Below the pieces are notes generated by a model. That model was not told the DNA's origin. It did no database searches and was given only the letters and a program-made list of their open reading frames with translations. A DNA stretch of 64,000 nucleotides from Flavobacterium psychraerolatum (GTDB lineage Bacteria; Bacteroidota; Bacteroidia; Flavobacteriales; Flavobacteriaceae), in the NCBI RefSeq assembly GCF_025960985.1, contig NZ_JAOQMX010000003.1, forward strand, positions 62,001-126,000. Direction: 5' to 3'. Shown piece by piece: positions 25,865-36,388 of the stretch (position 1 is the first letter of the stretch; every line of letters begins with the position of its first letter). The position numbers and the translations under genes are program-made.

Positions 25865-26995
25865 TTATTTTTTTACTGCTGAACAACCTGCCATAGTTGT
25901 GATTTTGATGGCTTCAGAAGCTGGTAAGCTTTCATTTCTACTGATTGTTTCTTGCACTACTTTACGAGTAATCTCTTCGAATACACTAGCGACAACGGAA
26001 CCTTCCTGCATTGCTGCTGGGCGTCCGTAATCTCCTGCTTCGCGGATTGATTGTACGATTGGTACTTCTCCTAGGAAAGGCACGTCTAAATCTTGTGCTA
26101 AATTTTTTGCTCCTTCTTGACCAAAGATATAATATTTATTGTCTGGCAACTCTTCTGGTGTGAAATAGGCCATGTTTTCTATGATTCCAAGTACAGGAAC
26201 ATTGATTGCTTCTGACATAAACATAGATACTCCTTTTTTTGCATCTGCCAAGGCTACTGCTTGTGGCGTACTCACGACAACTGCACCTGTAACAGGCAAT
26301 GATTGCATAATCGAAAGATGAATATCTCCTGTTCCTGGAGGTAAATCGATTAACATAAAGTCTAGTTCTCCCCAATCTGCATCAAAAATCATTTGGTTTA
26401 ATGCTTTTGAAGCCATTGGTCCTCTCCAGATAACAGCTTGACTTGGTGCTGTAAAAAATCCGATAGAAAGCATTTTTACTTCGTAACTTTCTACTGGTTT
26501 CATTTTTGATTTTCCATCGACCATGATTGACGTTGGCTTTTCGTTTTCAACATCAAACATAATTGGCATAGATGGTCCGTAGATATCGGCATCTAAAACT
26601 CCTACTGAAAAACCCATTTTTGCTAATGAAACCGCTAGATTTGCCGTTACAGTTGATTTCCCTACTCCTCCTTTTCCAGAAGCAACAGCGATTATATTTT
26701 TGATTCCAGGAATCGATTTTCCTTTTATCTCTGCCTTTTCAGGAACTTGTACTTTACTGTTAATTTTTATTTTGGCATCGGCCGAAACTTTTTCTAAGAT
26801 GGTTTTCTTGATGTCGTCTTCTGCACGTTTCTTGATGTGCATGGCGGGTGTATTCAAAACCAATTCAACCACAACTTCATCACCAAAAGTAAGTACATTT
26901 GCAATGGCGCCACTTTCTACCATATTTTTTCCTTCGCCAGCTATAGTTATTGTTTCTAAAGCTTTTAGAATTTCTTTTCTATCTAATTTCATCAC
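25865..26995 (-). CDS. Mrp/ApbC iron-sulfur carrier ATPase
   Basis: 376 residues (two adjacent ATGs at the start). An N-terminal MIP18/DUF59 domain (residues 1-80) precedes a ParA/MinD-type ATPase with deviant Walker A GKGGVGKS (107-114) and DADIYGPSMP. The C-terminal CxxC seen in many Mrp proteins is not at its usual place (NMAYFTPEELPDN instead), which I believe is common in this phylum; one Cys remains near the end (AGCSAVKK). Carrier of Fe-S clusters, grouped with nfu and ferredoxin. Confidence 0.92.
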   Translation of the reverse strand: MMKLDRKEILKALETITIAGEGKNMVESGAIANVLTFGDEVVVELVLNTPAMHIKKRAEDDIKKTILEKVSADAKIKINSKVQVPEKAEIKGKSIPGIKNIIAVASGKGGVGKSTVTANLAVSLAKMGFSVGVLDADIYGPSMPIMFDVENEKPTSIMVDGKSKMKPVESYEVKMLSIGFFTAPSQAVIWRGPMASKALNQMIFDADWGELDFMLIDLPPGTGDIHLSIMQSLPVTGAVVVSTPQAVALADAKKGVSMFMSEAINVPVLGIIENMAYFTPEELPDNKYYIFGQEGAKNLAQDLDVPFLGEVPIVQSIREAGDYGRPAAMQEGSVVASVFEEITRKVVQETISRNESLPASEAIKITTMAGCSAVKK

Positions 26996-27263
26996 TTATT
27001 CTATTTCTATTGTTGCATTCGGAGCCAAAACATTATGTTTATTTAAACTAATTTAAGCTCCAACGTTTCGGTAGCAAAGATAAGCGATTAAGTTCTTATT
27101 ATAAAGTATTTAAATTGGATTTATTGTTAAGGAAAACGCAAAAGATAAAACACAAAAAACATTTTTACCGATGGCATTACTTCCTAATTATAGACTGAAA
27201 CAACAGCAATTAGCAATCCAATTTCCGCATGTAAATGATCGATTTACATCCTGAAACTGTTAC

Positions 27264-27590
27264 TTAAAAAGTAACTTCTGGTTGCCAAAAGTGCTTTTCG
27301 AAATCTATTATCTGATTATCAACCACTTTCACGCCTTCACTTTCTAGAAGTTGTTGCATGAGATTGGTACCATCAAAATGAATTTTACCTGTCAACAATC
27401 CTTTTCGATTGACCACGCGGTGTGCTGGAATATCTTCTCGATTGTGTGAGGCATTCATTGCCCAACCTACCATTCTGGCAGAACGAGCGGTTCCTAATGC
27501 CTTTGCAATTGCACCGTATGAAGTTACACAGCCAAAAGGGATTTGGCGAGCAATCACATAAACGCGTTCAAAGAAATTTTCGTTTTCCAA
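27264..27590 (-). CDS. alkyltransferase-like (MGMT family) protein lacking the active cysteine
   Basis: 108 residues from a TTG start (an in-frame stop just upstream excludes a longer start). It has the DNA-binding helix-turn-helix of O6-alkylguanine transferases (GCVTSYGAIAKALG, SARMVGWAM) and the RVVNRKGLLTGK region, but the acceptor PCHR is PAHR (residues 55-58). Without the cysteine it cannot accept alkyl groups; such ATL proteins flag lesions for nucleotide excision repair in other organisms. Stop of the neighbouring lysE-like gene is upstream by 12 bp. Confidence 0.85.
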   Translation of the reverse strand: MENENFFERVYVIARQIPFGCVTSYGAIAKALGTARSARMVGWAMNASHNREDIPAHRVVNRKGLLTGKIHFDGTNLMQQLLESEGVKVVDNQIIDFEKHFWQPEVTF

Positions 27591-27602
27591 AAGATTATTT
27601 TT

Positions 27603-28238
27603 TTATCCTAAATAATAGCGGACGATGTTTATTAAGGTTAGTATTGAAATCAAACCTGTGATACTCCCAATAATAAGGTTCATGTTTTTTAAAAGCGAAT
27701 CGGCTTTGGATTCTACTTTTTTAAAGAAGGAGATGTAAAAATAAAATACCAATGATGATCCCAAAACCACTCCGCTTACAAATGTAAGTATCGAGTTGTT
27801 CATAAAAGAAAACATTTGGTAGGATGCCAACGTGATACTTACAAAAACATAATATGGAATAGGAAAAAAATTAAGTGCAGAGAGCAACATTCCTAAAAAA
27901 AAACGTTTTTTCTTGCTTTTTTTTCCGATTTTAGCTTGTTTTAGCTTAGGTTTTTTGGCAATAAAAAGAAAAAATATAGTTAATAAAGTGAAAATTCCAA
28001 AACCAATTTCACGTAATAAAATTACAATATCTGGTCGAGAATTAATTACCTCCGCAAACAAAATCGCAATATAAGCCTGAAAAAATATAATTATTACCGC
28101 ACCCAGCACAAACGAAAAGGCATTTTTACTTCCTTCCTTTAGATTTACCTTGGCAGCTGTCATATTGATTAGACCTGGAGGAATAATACCAACAACAGCT
28201 GTTAAAAATCCTAAAAAAAGTGGGGTAATAAAATTCAT
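27603..28238 (-). CDS. LysE family transporter
   Basis: 211 residues with about six hydrophobic segments and the family N-terminus (LTAVVGIIPPGLINMTAAKVNL, motif PPGLINM). A Lys-rich cytoplasmic loop (KKPKLKQAKIGKKSKKKR) lies in the middle. LysE-superfamily proteins export amino acids or related solutes; the substrate here is unknown. It sits between trmB and the ATL gene, 12-35 bp apart, likely one transcript. Confidence 0.85.
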   Translation of the reverse strand: MNFITPLFLGFLTAVVGIIPPGLINMTAAKVNLKEGSKNAFSFVLGAVIIIFFQAYIAILFAEVINSRPDIVILLREIGFGIFTLLTIFFLFIAKKPKLKQAKIGKKSKKKRFFLGMLLSALNFFPIPYYVFVSITLASYQMFSFMNNSILTFVSGVVLGSSLVFYFYISFFKKVESKADSLLKNMNLIIGSITGLISILTLINIVRYYLG

Positions 28239-28273
28239 CCTAACTATTTAAAACGATCATTAGTAAAAAAAAA

Positions 28274-28951
28274 TTAGTCTTTAATTTTGAATTTAATATA
28301 AGTAATCGCTTTGTTCACTTCCAAATACTGTTTTTCGTAAAAAGTCTGAAAAGCAGTAACCTCCTCTGGACTTCCTTCATTGACATATACATTGTGATTG
28401 GCATACAATACCTCGTGCCCTTCACCATGAAGTAATCCTAATGTATAACCATGCATGAATTCACTATCTGTTTTCAGGTTCATCACACCGTCTTTCTTCA
28501 ATACTTTTTTGTACAATTGTAAAAATTCCGAATTGGTCATGCGGTGTTTTGTTCTCTTATACTTGATTTGCGGATCTGGAAAAGTAATCCAAATTTCGTC
28601 CACTTCATTTTCGGCAAAAATGTGGTTAATCAATTCGATTTGAGTACGAATAAAAGCTACATTGTGCAGACCTGTTTCTATCGCAGTTTTTGCACCACGC
28701 CAAAAACGAGCACCTTTAATATCAATTCCAACAAAGTTTTTATTCGGGTATCTTTCGGCCAAACCTACTGAATATTCCCCTTTACCGCATCCTAACTCCA
28801 AGACAACTGGATTGTCATTTTTGAAGAAACCTGAATTCCATTTTCCCTTTAACGGAAATAAATCACCGACTACTTCTTCTCTAGTTGGCTGGAATACGTT
28901 TTCGAATGTTTCGTTTTCTTTGAATCTCTTTAATTTATTTTTGCTTCCCAC
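28274..28951 (-). CDS. trmB: tRNA (guanine-N7-)-methyltransferase
   Basis: 225 residues from a GTG start. SAM-binding VLELGCGKGEYSVGLAERYP, acidic GIDIKGARFW, and the TrmB signature WITFPDPQIKYKRTKHR. Methylates G46 of tRNA variable loops. Length is normal, and the start agrees with the expected N-terminus. Confidence 0.95.
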   Translation of the reverse strand: MGSKNKLKRFKENETFENVFQPTREEVVGDLFPLKGKWNSGFFKNDNPVVLELGCGKGEYSVGLAERYPNKNFVGIDIKGARFWRGAKTAIETGLHNVAFIRTQIELINHIFAENEVDEIWITFPDPQIKYKRTKHRMTNSEFLQLYKKVLKKDGVMNLKTDSEFMHGYTLGLLHGEGHEVLYANHNVYVNEGSPEEVTAFQTFYEKQYLEVNKAITYIKFKIKD

Positions 28952-29317
28952 GATTTTCTATATATTTTACTTCGTACAATTGAACCTAAAAGGTCTCAGG
29001 CGGCAAATTTAAGTAATTATATAAGACCAAGGAGAATTTGAATGAAGATTAATGATATTTAGTAGAACCATAAAGCATACTATAAAAGGAGCAGTCCATT
29101 GTTTTGTTGCAGAGACAAAAGGTATAGAGAAAATTAAAACCTATTTTATTCAATGCTTTTCCGACATTGCATTAATTTTATAAAGATATCATCTCCAGAC
29201 TAAGTACTCACTAGTAAAACACTAGACAATGAAATTAAAAAACTAATTTCATTCGTGGTTAAGGATAATATATCTGTCTTACCAGACTTTACATTATAAT
29301 AAAGTAATAATTAAAAT
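28952..29317. other. intergenic region, nothing recognised
   Basis: 366 AT-rich bases between trmB and amt (both minus strand). No gene, clear terminator or repeat seen; it must hold the trmB promoter and amt end. Confidence 0.5.
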
Positions 29318-30682
29318 CTAGTCTGTACATTCGATCGGAAAAAGTGTTTCGTCGTGTTGTGAAATATCCAAACCCATTTTTTCTGACTCTTTTGAAACCC
29401 TCATTGGGATAATTCTATTTGTCACTTTAAACAGAAAATAAGCACCAAAAAAAGTAAAAATAGAGACCAAAACCAAGGCCATCATGTGGTGACCAAAAAC
29501 ACCCCATCCACCGTGAAGTAAACTAGCATCCTCACCATGTGCAAAAATGGCAGTTAGAATCATTCCCATAATTCCGCCTACTCCATGGCAAGCAAAAACA
29601 TCAAGAGTATCATCAAACTTACGCAACAAACTAGAATGCACCAGTGAATTGGAAACTAAAGAAGTGATAAAACCGAAAAACATACTCTCAGGTACAGACA
29701 CATAACCAGCAGCGGGAGTAATAGAAACCAAACCTACAACGGCACCAATACAAGCACCCAAAGCCGAAACTTTACGTCCATTCAATCTATCAAAGAAAAT
29801 CCACGTGAGCATTGCTGCTGCTGAAGCAGTTGTAGTAGTCGCAAAGGCCATTGCAGCTACACCATTAGCTTCTAATGAAGACCCTGCATTAAAACCAATC
29901 CAACCAAACCACAACATTCCAGTTCCCAACAATACAAACGGAATATTGGTAGGCACATGATTGCTATCATTTCTTTTACCCAAAACCATAACTCCTGCCA
30001 ATGCAGCAAAACCAGCACTCATATGTACCACTGTTCCACCTGCAAAATCCTTTACACCAAAAAACGAACCTAATATTCCTGTAGGATACCACACCATATG
30101 ACACAAAGGTGCATATATAAAAATGGTAAACAAACAGATAAAAAGCAAATATGAAATAAAACGTACACGTTCTGCAAACGAACCGGTAATGATCGCCGGT
30201 GCTATGACAGCAAATTTCATTTGAAACAAAGCAAATAACATAAATGGGACCGTTGACGCAATTTTTTTATGCGGCAAAATACCGACATAATCCATAAAAG
30301 TAAATGAGGTTGGATCACCTATAAAGCTATAAAACCCATCACCTATTTTTACTCCGATTGGTTCACCAAATGACAAGCTAAATCCAACTACAACCCATAT
30401 TAAGGTAACTACACCCATGCAAATAAAACTTTGTAACATGGTCGAAATCACATTCTTCTTCCCAACCATTCCTCCATAAAAAAAAGAAAGCCCAGGAGTC
30501 ATAATCAATACCAAACAACAAGATGTAAGCATCCATGCGACATCTGCTGGAATAATATGTTCCAAAGTACCAAACTGAGACAATACAGGGTCTGAATCAG
30601 ACACTGCAGGCCACAAAACACCTGTAATACAAACCAAGCTAATAATTGCAAAGGAAATAATCCAACGTCTTTCTATTTTCAT
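29318..30682 (-). CDS. amt: ammonium transporter
   Basis: 454 residues, an Amt/MEP channel with about 11-12 membrane helices and motifs FFYGGMVGKKNVIST, DFAGGTVVHMSAGFAAL and ACHGVGGIMGMILTAIF, which carry the pore histidines and the conserved Asp/Gly residues. Imports ammonium across the inner membrane. A PII (glnK) gene is often next to amt but is absent here on both sides. Confidence 0.95.
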   Translation of the reverse strand: MKIERRWIISFAIISLVCITGVLWPAVSDSDPVLSQFGTLEHIIPADVAWMLTSCCLVLIMTPGLSFFYGGMVGKKNVISTMLQSFICMGVVTLIWVVVGFSLSFGEPIGVKIGDGFYSFIGDPTSFTFMDYVGILPHKKIASTVPFMLFALFQMKFAVIAPAIITGSFAERVRFISYLLFICLFTIFIYAPLCHMVWYPTGILGSFFGVKDFAGGTVVHMSAGFAALAGVMVLGKRNDSNHVPTNIPFVLLGTGMLWFGWIGFNAGSSLEANGVAAMAFATTTTASAAAMLTWIFFDRLNGRKVSALGACIGAVVGLVSITPAAGYVSVPESMFFGFITSLVSNSLVHSSLLRKFDDTLDVFACHGVGGIMGMILTAIFAHGEDASLLHGGWGVFGHHMMALVLVSIFTFFGAYFLFKVTNRIIPMRVSKESEKMGLDISQHDETLFPIECTD

Positions 30683-31053
30683 TATATTTAGTTTACCCCA
30701 TTAATTTAGGGGGCAAAGTTAAAAATAAATTATTTTTTTTCAACAAAACTATCCAAAATCGAAAATAAAACAAGAAAAAACACTAAATCAATAACGCAAA
30801 GCCACTTTAGAACACTTCCTATGATTAATAAACAAACAATTTGACATTTTTTTGAGAATACAATTTTTCCTAAATTCATAATGAATAAATACATCTGATT
30901 ATATCTTAAATAAATCTTAATAAACATCCCTTTTTAATACAAATAGGTATAGTTATTGAGACTACGAAGCTTTAAGATTATTAAAAAAAACTTAATTCGG
31001 AAATAATTTTAATGTATTTTTACCTAGTTTTATTGACCAAATTTTAAACTGCT
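30683..31053. other. divergent intergenic region, amt / L,D-transpeptidase
   Basis: 371 very AT-rich bases carrying both divergent promoters. TAGTTTTA near 31025 resembles a -7 element for the transpeptidase. A 65-codon frame inside is low-complexity and not accepted as a gene. Confidence 0.45.
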
Positions 31054-32646
31054 ATGAGAAAGTTAAGCACATGTATCTATTCATTTTTAACCATAATACT
31101 TTTACTATCAGTATCTTGTAAAAAATCTAAAGATAGAACCGGAGTAACTGCACTAGAAAAAATCCCAGAAGATACCATTCCCACTTTTGACAGTACTTTT
31201 GTTAGTACCTTTTTTCAAAAACATCCTTTATTAGACAAATATCAAGATGAGGTACGTACGTTATATCGCAAGCATCATTTTAATTATGTATGGTATGACA
31301 AAAATGGAGTTAATGAATTTGGTAGCTTGCTGCATAATAAAATAATCAATATAGAAGATGAAGGAGTGCTTACCAGCATACCATATCGTCAAAAACTAGA
31401 TTCAATTTATGAAAGTGTAACACCAAAAAAACCAAACCCTACCACAGAATTACTTAATACTTCTATGTATTTTTTCTATGTTGACAAAGTGTATCAAGGA
31501 CTCGACACAGAAAAAACCAAAGAAATGGAATGGTTTCTACCACGAGACAAACAATCATACGGACAATATCTTGATTCTTTGCTTATCAACCCTGCCTTAA
31601 TTAAGAAGAACGAGAAAGGATTATTTGCTCAATACTATTTATTAAAAGGAGTATTAAAAGACTACCGTAAGATTGAAAAAAAAGGAGGATGGGGAAGTAT
31701 ACAATTAGAGCCGAATGTAAAATCTCTTAATATTGGTGATAGTTCCAATACAATTATTCAATTAAGAAACCGATTATTCTTAACAGGAGAACTTAAAACT
31801 GACACCAAAAGTGCAATTTATGATGAAGAATTGGGGAATGCGGTATTGAAATTCAAAAAAGCCAACCGAAATGCTTCTAGCACCATCATATTACCATCAC
31901 ACCTTAAAGTCCTTAATATTTCTGTTACAGACAGAATAAAAACACTTGTAGTTAATATGGAAAGATGTCGATGGATCCCAAAAGACATCATCAAAGCTAA
32001 AGAAGTTATTGCTGTAAATATTCCGGCCTATGAATTAACCTATTTTAAAAACGGAAAACCGGCATTTAAGTCCAATGTTGTAGTGGGAAAAACCCTCAAC
32101 AAAACTGTGATTTTCAGTGCACCAATGCGATACATCGTATTTAGTCCGTATTGGAACATACCTTATAGCATTATCAAGAACGAAATCAAACCTGGAATTG
32201 CTAAAAACCCAAACTACCTAGCCCAACACAATATGGAATGGAATGATGGAAAAGTGCGCCAAAAGCCAGGAACTCGCAATTCTTTGGGTTTAGTTAAATT
32301 TTTATTCCCTAATTCCAATTCGATTTACTTACATGACACTCCTTCAAAACATTTGTTCAGTCGACGTGACCGCGCCTTTAGTCATGGTTGTATACGAGTA
32401 GAAAAGCCCAAAGAGCTAGCAGAAGTATTACTACATAACGAACCAAAATGGACATCCGAAGAAATAGATAAAGCGATGCATGGTGGAAAAGAAGTTTGGC
32501 ATACACTACAAAATAAAATCCCTGTTTACATAGGTTATTTTACTGCTTGGGTAGATACCGAGGGAACCTTGCAGTTTTATGAAGATGTGTATGAACGTGA
32601 CCAGCCGCTAGCCGATTTACTATTCGAAAAACAATCTCAAAACTAG
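31054..32646 (+). CDS. L,D-transpeptidase, YcbB/LdtD-like lipoprotein
   Basis: 530 residues. Lipoprotein signal (lipobox LSVSC, residues 17-22 region). A middle region resembles a peptidoglycan-binding fold (SLNIGDSSNTIIQLRNRLF), and the C-terminal YkuD catalytic domain has HDTPSKHLFSRRDRAFSHG with S443-H444-G-C446-I-R448, C446 being the nucleophile. It forms 3-3 peptidoglycan crosslinks or attaches proteins to the wall in the periplasm. Size fits the large YcbB subgroup. Confidence 0.9.
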   Translation: MRKLSTCIYSFLTIILLLSVSCKKSKDRTGVTALEKIPEDTIPTFDSTFVSTFFQKHPLLDKYQDEVRTLYRKHHFNYVWYDKNGVNEFGSLLHNKIINIEDEGVLTSIPYRQKLDSIYESVTPKKPNPTTELLNTSMYFFYVDKVYQGLDTEKTKEMEWFLPRDKQSYGQYLDSLLINPALIKKNEKGLFAQYYLLKGVLKDYRKIEKKGGWGSIQLEPNVKSLNIGDSSNTIIQLRNRLFLTGELKTDTKSAIYDEELGNAVLKFKKANRNASSTIILPSHLKVLNISVTDRIKTLVVNMERCRWIPKDIIKAKEVIAVNIPAYELTYFKNGKPAFKSNVVVGKTLNKTVIFSAPMRYIVFSPYWNIPYSIIKNEIKPGIAKNPNYLAQHNMEWNDGKVRQKPGTRNSLGLVKFLFPNSNSIYLHDTPSKHLFSRRDRAFSHGCIRVEKPKELAEVLLHNEPKWTSEEIDKAMHGGKEVWHTLQNKIPVYIGYFTAWVDTEGTLQFYEDVYERDQPLADLLFEKQSQN

Positions 32647-33242
32647 GGGCACAATACCTGTCTTTAAAGTAAGAGTTATCCTGATCTTCTCATTGTCTTT
32701 TTATTTGGAAAGACTCCCTAGGTGAGTCTGCTCAAATAAAAAGGATAATTTGATGCGCTTGGGGCTATCTATCGACTTCACTTTTCCAATACTTAGCTAT
32801 TAATTTACGGATAAAGCAGATTTTTAAATCCTTAGCTATTTAGAGCCTATGCCACTAAATAATTTGCTTTTCTGAATACAAATCTAGAAATCAGAGTACT
32901 TTAAAAAATAAGCGATCAAATTGCACTTTTAATCAGTATGTTTCAAACTAAAAACAAGTCCTCCTGTTGAGTGATTATCCTTTTTATTACAAACAAAATA
33001 TTCAATAATTCCTCTCTGCTAATTTAATATTTAGTTGAAGTAGCTAAGGTAAATCTCGAACTTACACCTAGGTTTCGAATCTTATTATTTGATTCAGCTA
33101 TCGTAAATGATAAAAAAGGTAACATCCAAAAAAAGGACTTTATCTCATTCTTATTTCACATATGTACTAAACAAAAAAAGCAGCCTAAAATATTTCTTAG
33201 ACTGCTTTTTCCTGAATTTATAATTGACCTTAGATATTCAAA
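32647..33242. other. intergenic region with isolated hairpin
   Basis: 596 bases with no gene. 32697-32743 forms a two-part hairpin: outer CTTTTTATTTG/CAAATAAAAAG and inner AGACTC/GAGTCT, separated by 3-nt asymmetric spacers. It might terminate the L,D-transpeptidase transcript, but no T-run follows on the plus strand. Confidence 0.5.
33175..33210 (-). terminator. intrinsic terminator after hpf
   Basis: Stem AAAAAGCAGCCTAA/TTAGACTGCTTTTT (14 bp, one mismatch) 33 bp past the hpf stop codon on the minus strand, A-rich to the left (T-run in the transcript). Confidence 0.8.
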
Positions 33243-33557
33243 TTAATGTGCTTGCTGTTTTTCAAAAGCAGTTGTTAAAGCTTTTTTGATTTTATCAGAA
33301 GCTAAGAAAAAAGCTTTCTCGATAGAATCTGCATGAGCAGTAACAGCAATAGGTTGTAATTTTGCTGGACGGGCTTCGATGACACATCTTTTATCATCAA
33401 CTCCACTTTTGGCACTGTTCTCATCGCCCAAATGTACCTCAAAGCGAGTAATCTTATCTTCAAAACGAGCTAAAGATTTTTCTAATTCAGCTGTAAAGTA
33501 TGTTTCTAATCTTTCGTGTCCTTCTATATTTTTGTCAGTATTGAATTGTATTTTCAT
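33243..33557 (-). CDS. ribosome hibernation factor, HPF/RaiA family
   Basis: 104 residues, the short form without a C-terminal dimerisation domain. It begins MKIQFNTDKNIEGHERLETY and has the basic/acidic pattern of the S30AE fold (ITRFEVHLGDEN, RCVIEARP, VTAHADSIEKAFFLASDKIKKAL). Such proteins bind the 30S decoding centre and inactivate ribosomes in stationary phase. Flanked by its own terminator and a 500-bp upstream gap. Confidence 0.88.
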   Translation of the reverse strand: MKIQFNTDKNIEGHERLETYFTAELEKSLARFEDKITRFEVHLGDENSAKSGVDDKRCVIEARPAKLQPIAVTAHADSIEKAFFLASDKIKKALTTAFEKQQAH

Positions 33558-34059
33558 ATATTATTATGTTTTTGATATATCTCAAATTTAGCAAAATTAT
33601 TTGGCAAAAAATAGGGATTTAGTAAAAAATTATGAAATGAAAAACCAAAAAAGTAAACTAAAACTACTTAACTGCTTAAAATTGTGCGAACAGTGTTTTT
33701 TTTCGTTAGACAAAGAATTTATTTAATCACTCCAACAATAGAAAATTAGATAGAATGTACCTGATTCAATCACACCTTTTAATCTTTAAGGACTTTTAGT
33801 GATATCCTAATATTCAAAAACTAGGCTTTCTAAGTTGATTTTTCAATTATATACATAAATAAAACATAATAAAAACAAAGCTGATTTACCTCTCCGTCAA
33901 TATTATTGAAATGTATCTAACAGGACGACAATTCTGCAGCTTTGTTTTGTTTTCATAATTTATTTATTCCTTAAAGATAACACTTACTTATCTTTCTGAT
34001 AGTAAAGATATGAGCAGGACTAAATGTTCTTTGAATTTCGAATTATTATGCTCCTACAC
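33558..34059. other. intergenic region with long-loop inverted repeat
   Basis: 502 AT-rich bases. A perfect 12-bp inverted repeat, AAAACAAAGCTG (33872-33883) and CAGCTTTGTTTT (33937-33948), encloses 53 nt. It lies downstream of the prolyl oligopeptidase on the minus strand and could be its terminator or a small structured RNA. Nothing else seen. Confidence 0.45.
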
Positions 34060-36156
34060 TTACTTAGGCAAACTCTTAAAACCCATATTATATAGTGTGA
34101 ATGCCTGAATATCGACATTTTCTTCGATGGTTGCTCTTACTGACTTTCCAGCTCCGTGACCAGCCTTCACATCAATTCGGATGAGTGTTGGATTGTCACC
34201 CGTTTGCTTGTCTTGCAATTCAGCTGCAAATTTAAAACTGTGTGCTGGCACTACGCGATCATCATGATCGCCAGTGGTAATCAAAGTCGCAGGGTAGGCC
34301 ACTCCAGATTTGACATTGTGTACAGGGGAATAATCTTTGAGATAGTCGAACATTTCTTTGCTGTCTTGTGCGGTTCCGTAATCGTATGCCCAGCCTGCTC
34401 CTGCAGTAAAGGTGTGGTAGCGTAACATATCAAGAACACCAACAGCTGGTAACGCAACTTGCATCAAATCGGGACGCTGTGTCATCACAGCCCCTACAAG
34501 CAAACCACCATTGGAACCTCCACGTATAGCTAAATATGGAGTCGATGTATAGTTATTGGCAATCAAATACTCCGCAGCTGCGATGAAATCATCAAACACA
34601 TTTTGTTTGTGCTGTTGTGTACCTGCATCGTGCCATTTTTTTCCGTATTCACCTCCACCTCTAAGATTGGGTACTGCAAAAATTCCACCATTTTCCATCC
34701 AAACAGCATTGGATATACTAAAACTAGGTGTCAAGCTAATATTGAAACCTCCATAACCGTACAAAATCGTTGGGTTTTTACCATTAAGTAACAATCCTTT
34801 TTTATACGTAATCATCATAGGTATCTTTGTCCCATCCTTAGACGTATAAAAAACCTGTTGTGTCTCGTATAAATCCGATTGAAAATCGGCTTTTGATTTA
34901 CGATACACTACTGACTTGCCCGTTGCGACATCCAACTGATAAATTGTTGGTGGCATAGTGTAGTTGGTAAAACTGTAGTAGAGTGTTTTCTCTTTCTTCT
35001 TTCCCCTCAATCCAGAGGCAGTTCCTAGGTCAGGTAATTCTATGACTCTAACTTTGGTTCCTTTAGCATCAAATTGTTCAATAACTGAAACAGCATCTTT
35101 CATATAATGTGCAAAAAAGTAACCACCACCAGTGGTTATTCCCAATACATTATTGGTTTCTGGAATAAAATCTTTCCAGTTTTTACTATTTGGTTCGTTT
35201 ACTGAAACGGTCACAATACGTTTGTTGGCTGCTTTATAATCGGTTTCGATAAATAAAGTTTCGCCATGATTATCAATAACACTGTTATCACTTTCAAAAT
35301 TAGCCACAACGGTTACTAACGGGCTATTTTTCTTGGTTAAATCCTGTACGTATAATTCATTCCCATAAGTAGAATTGGCAGCTGTGATGACCAAATAATG
35401 ATCGTCCTCGGTTACAGAACCTCCTACATAACGACGTTTATGGCTGTTACCAAAGATTACTTTGTCGGTTTTTTGCTGGGTACCAATAGTATGAAAATAT
35501 AATTTGTGTTGATCTGTTTTGGCTGACAATTCGCTACCGACTGGTTTTTCATAACTAGAATAATAAAACCCTTTGTTGCCCAACCAAGATAATCCACTAA
35601 ATTTCACATCGATCAATGTTTCATCAATCTTCTGTTTGGTTACTGCATTAATAATAACCACTTTGCGCCAGTCACTCCCCCCTTCTGATATGGAGTAAGC
35701 TGCTAGCGAACCGTCTTTGGAAAAACTAATCTCACCCAAGGAAGTCGTTCCGTCTTTGGAAAATGTATTGGGATCTAAGAAAACTTCTTCTTTCCCTTTT
35801 ATGTCTTTTCTCCACATTACAGCTTGATTTTGCAGACCATCATTTTTGTAGTAGTAATTAAAATTTCCTTCTAGAGAGGGTGCACTTTCTTTTTCGTAAT
35901 TCCACAAATGTTCTAATCGGGTTTTGATAGCCTCGCGAAATGGAATTTGTTTTAGATAGTCAAAAGTAAGTTTGTTTTCAGTTTTTACCCAAGCTGCTGT
36001 TTCGGTAGAGCGATCATCTTCAAGCCAACGGTAGGGATCTGCAACGGTTATTCCAAAGTAATTATCAGTAACTGATCCTTTTTGTGTTTGTGGGTACTTG
36101 GGTGCATTTTGTCCCAAAGCAGAAATTGTTGTCATTAATAAAAGTATTTTTTTCAT
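34060..36156 (-). CDS. prolyl oligopeptidase, S9A, exported
   Basis: 698 residues with a short signal peptide ([16 protein letters not shown]). N-terminal seven-bladed propeller and C-terminal alpha/beta hydrolase with nucleophile in [14 protein letters not shown], Asp in HDDRVVP and His in KAGHGAGK. Cleaves short peptides after proline, probably in the periplasm or outside. Y-rich oxyanion region GYGGFNISL also present. No partner genes nearby. Confidence 0.93.
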   Translation of the reverse strand: MKKILLLMTTISALGQNAPKYPQTQKGSVTDNYFGITVADPYRWLEDDRSTETAAWVKTENKLTFDYLKQIPFREAIKTRLEHLWNYEKESAPSLEGNFNYYYKNDGLQNQAVMWRKDIKGKEEVFLDPNTFSKDGTTSLGEISFSKDGSLAAYSISEGGSDWRKVVIINAVTKQKIDETLIDVKFSGLSWLGNKGFYYSSYEKPVGSELSAKTDQHKLYFHTIGTQQKTDKVIFGNSHKRRYVGGSVTEDDHYLVITAANSTYGNELYVQDLTKKNSPLVTVVANFESDNSVIDNHGETLFIETDYKAANKRIVTVSVNEPNSKNWKDFIPETNNVLGITTGGGYFFAHYMKDAVSVIEQFDAKGTKVRVIELPDLGTASGLRGKKKEKTLYYSFTNYTMPPTIYQLDVATGKSVVYRKSKADFQSDLYETQQVFYTSKDGTKIPMMITYKKGLLLNGKNPTILYGYGGFNISLTPSFSISNAVWMENGGIFAVPNLRGGGEYGKKWHDAGTQQHKQNVFDDFIAAAEYLIANNYTSTPYLAIRGGSNGGLLVGAVMTQRPDLMQVALPAVGVLDMLRYHTFTAGAGWAYDYGTAQDSKEMFDYLKDYSPVHNVKSGVAYPATLITTGDHDDRVVPAHSFKFAAELQDKQTGDNPTLIRIDVKAGHGAGKSVRATIEENVDIQAFTLYNMGFKSLPK

Positions 36157-36342
36157 AAAGGTGCATTTAGTAAGCCTAACAAAAATAAGAAATCTGAATC
36201 TTTTTTATTTAAAACTCATTAGAAACTTAAGGCTGAGTTTTAGATTATGACAAAACAGACTAATTGAGTTTAACAAGTCTAGTCGTTTTTTTTTAAACAC
36301 TATAAAAATCTTCCATTTATAAGTCAAAAAAAATACAAATAA

Positions 36343-36370
36343 AAAATACTACTCTTTCGAATAGTATTTT
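36343..36370 (-). terminator. terminator after the TonB receptor gene
   Basis: AAAATACTA/TAGTATTTT stem (36343-36351, 36362-36370), 19 bp past the receptor stop on the minus strand, T-run in the transcript. Confidence 0.65.
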
Positions 36371-36388
36371 AGTTTTCTGATGTAACAC

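Noticed and set aside
30730..30927. 65-codon frame on the minus strand upstream of amt
   Set aside because: Low-complexity AT-rich sequence in a promoter region, no family features.
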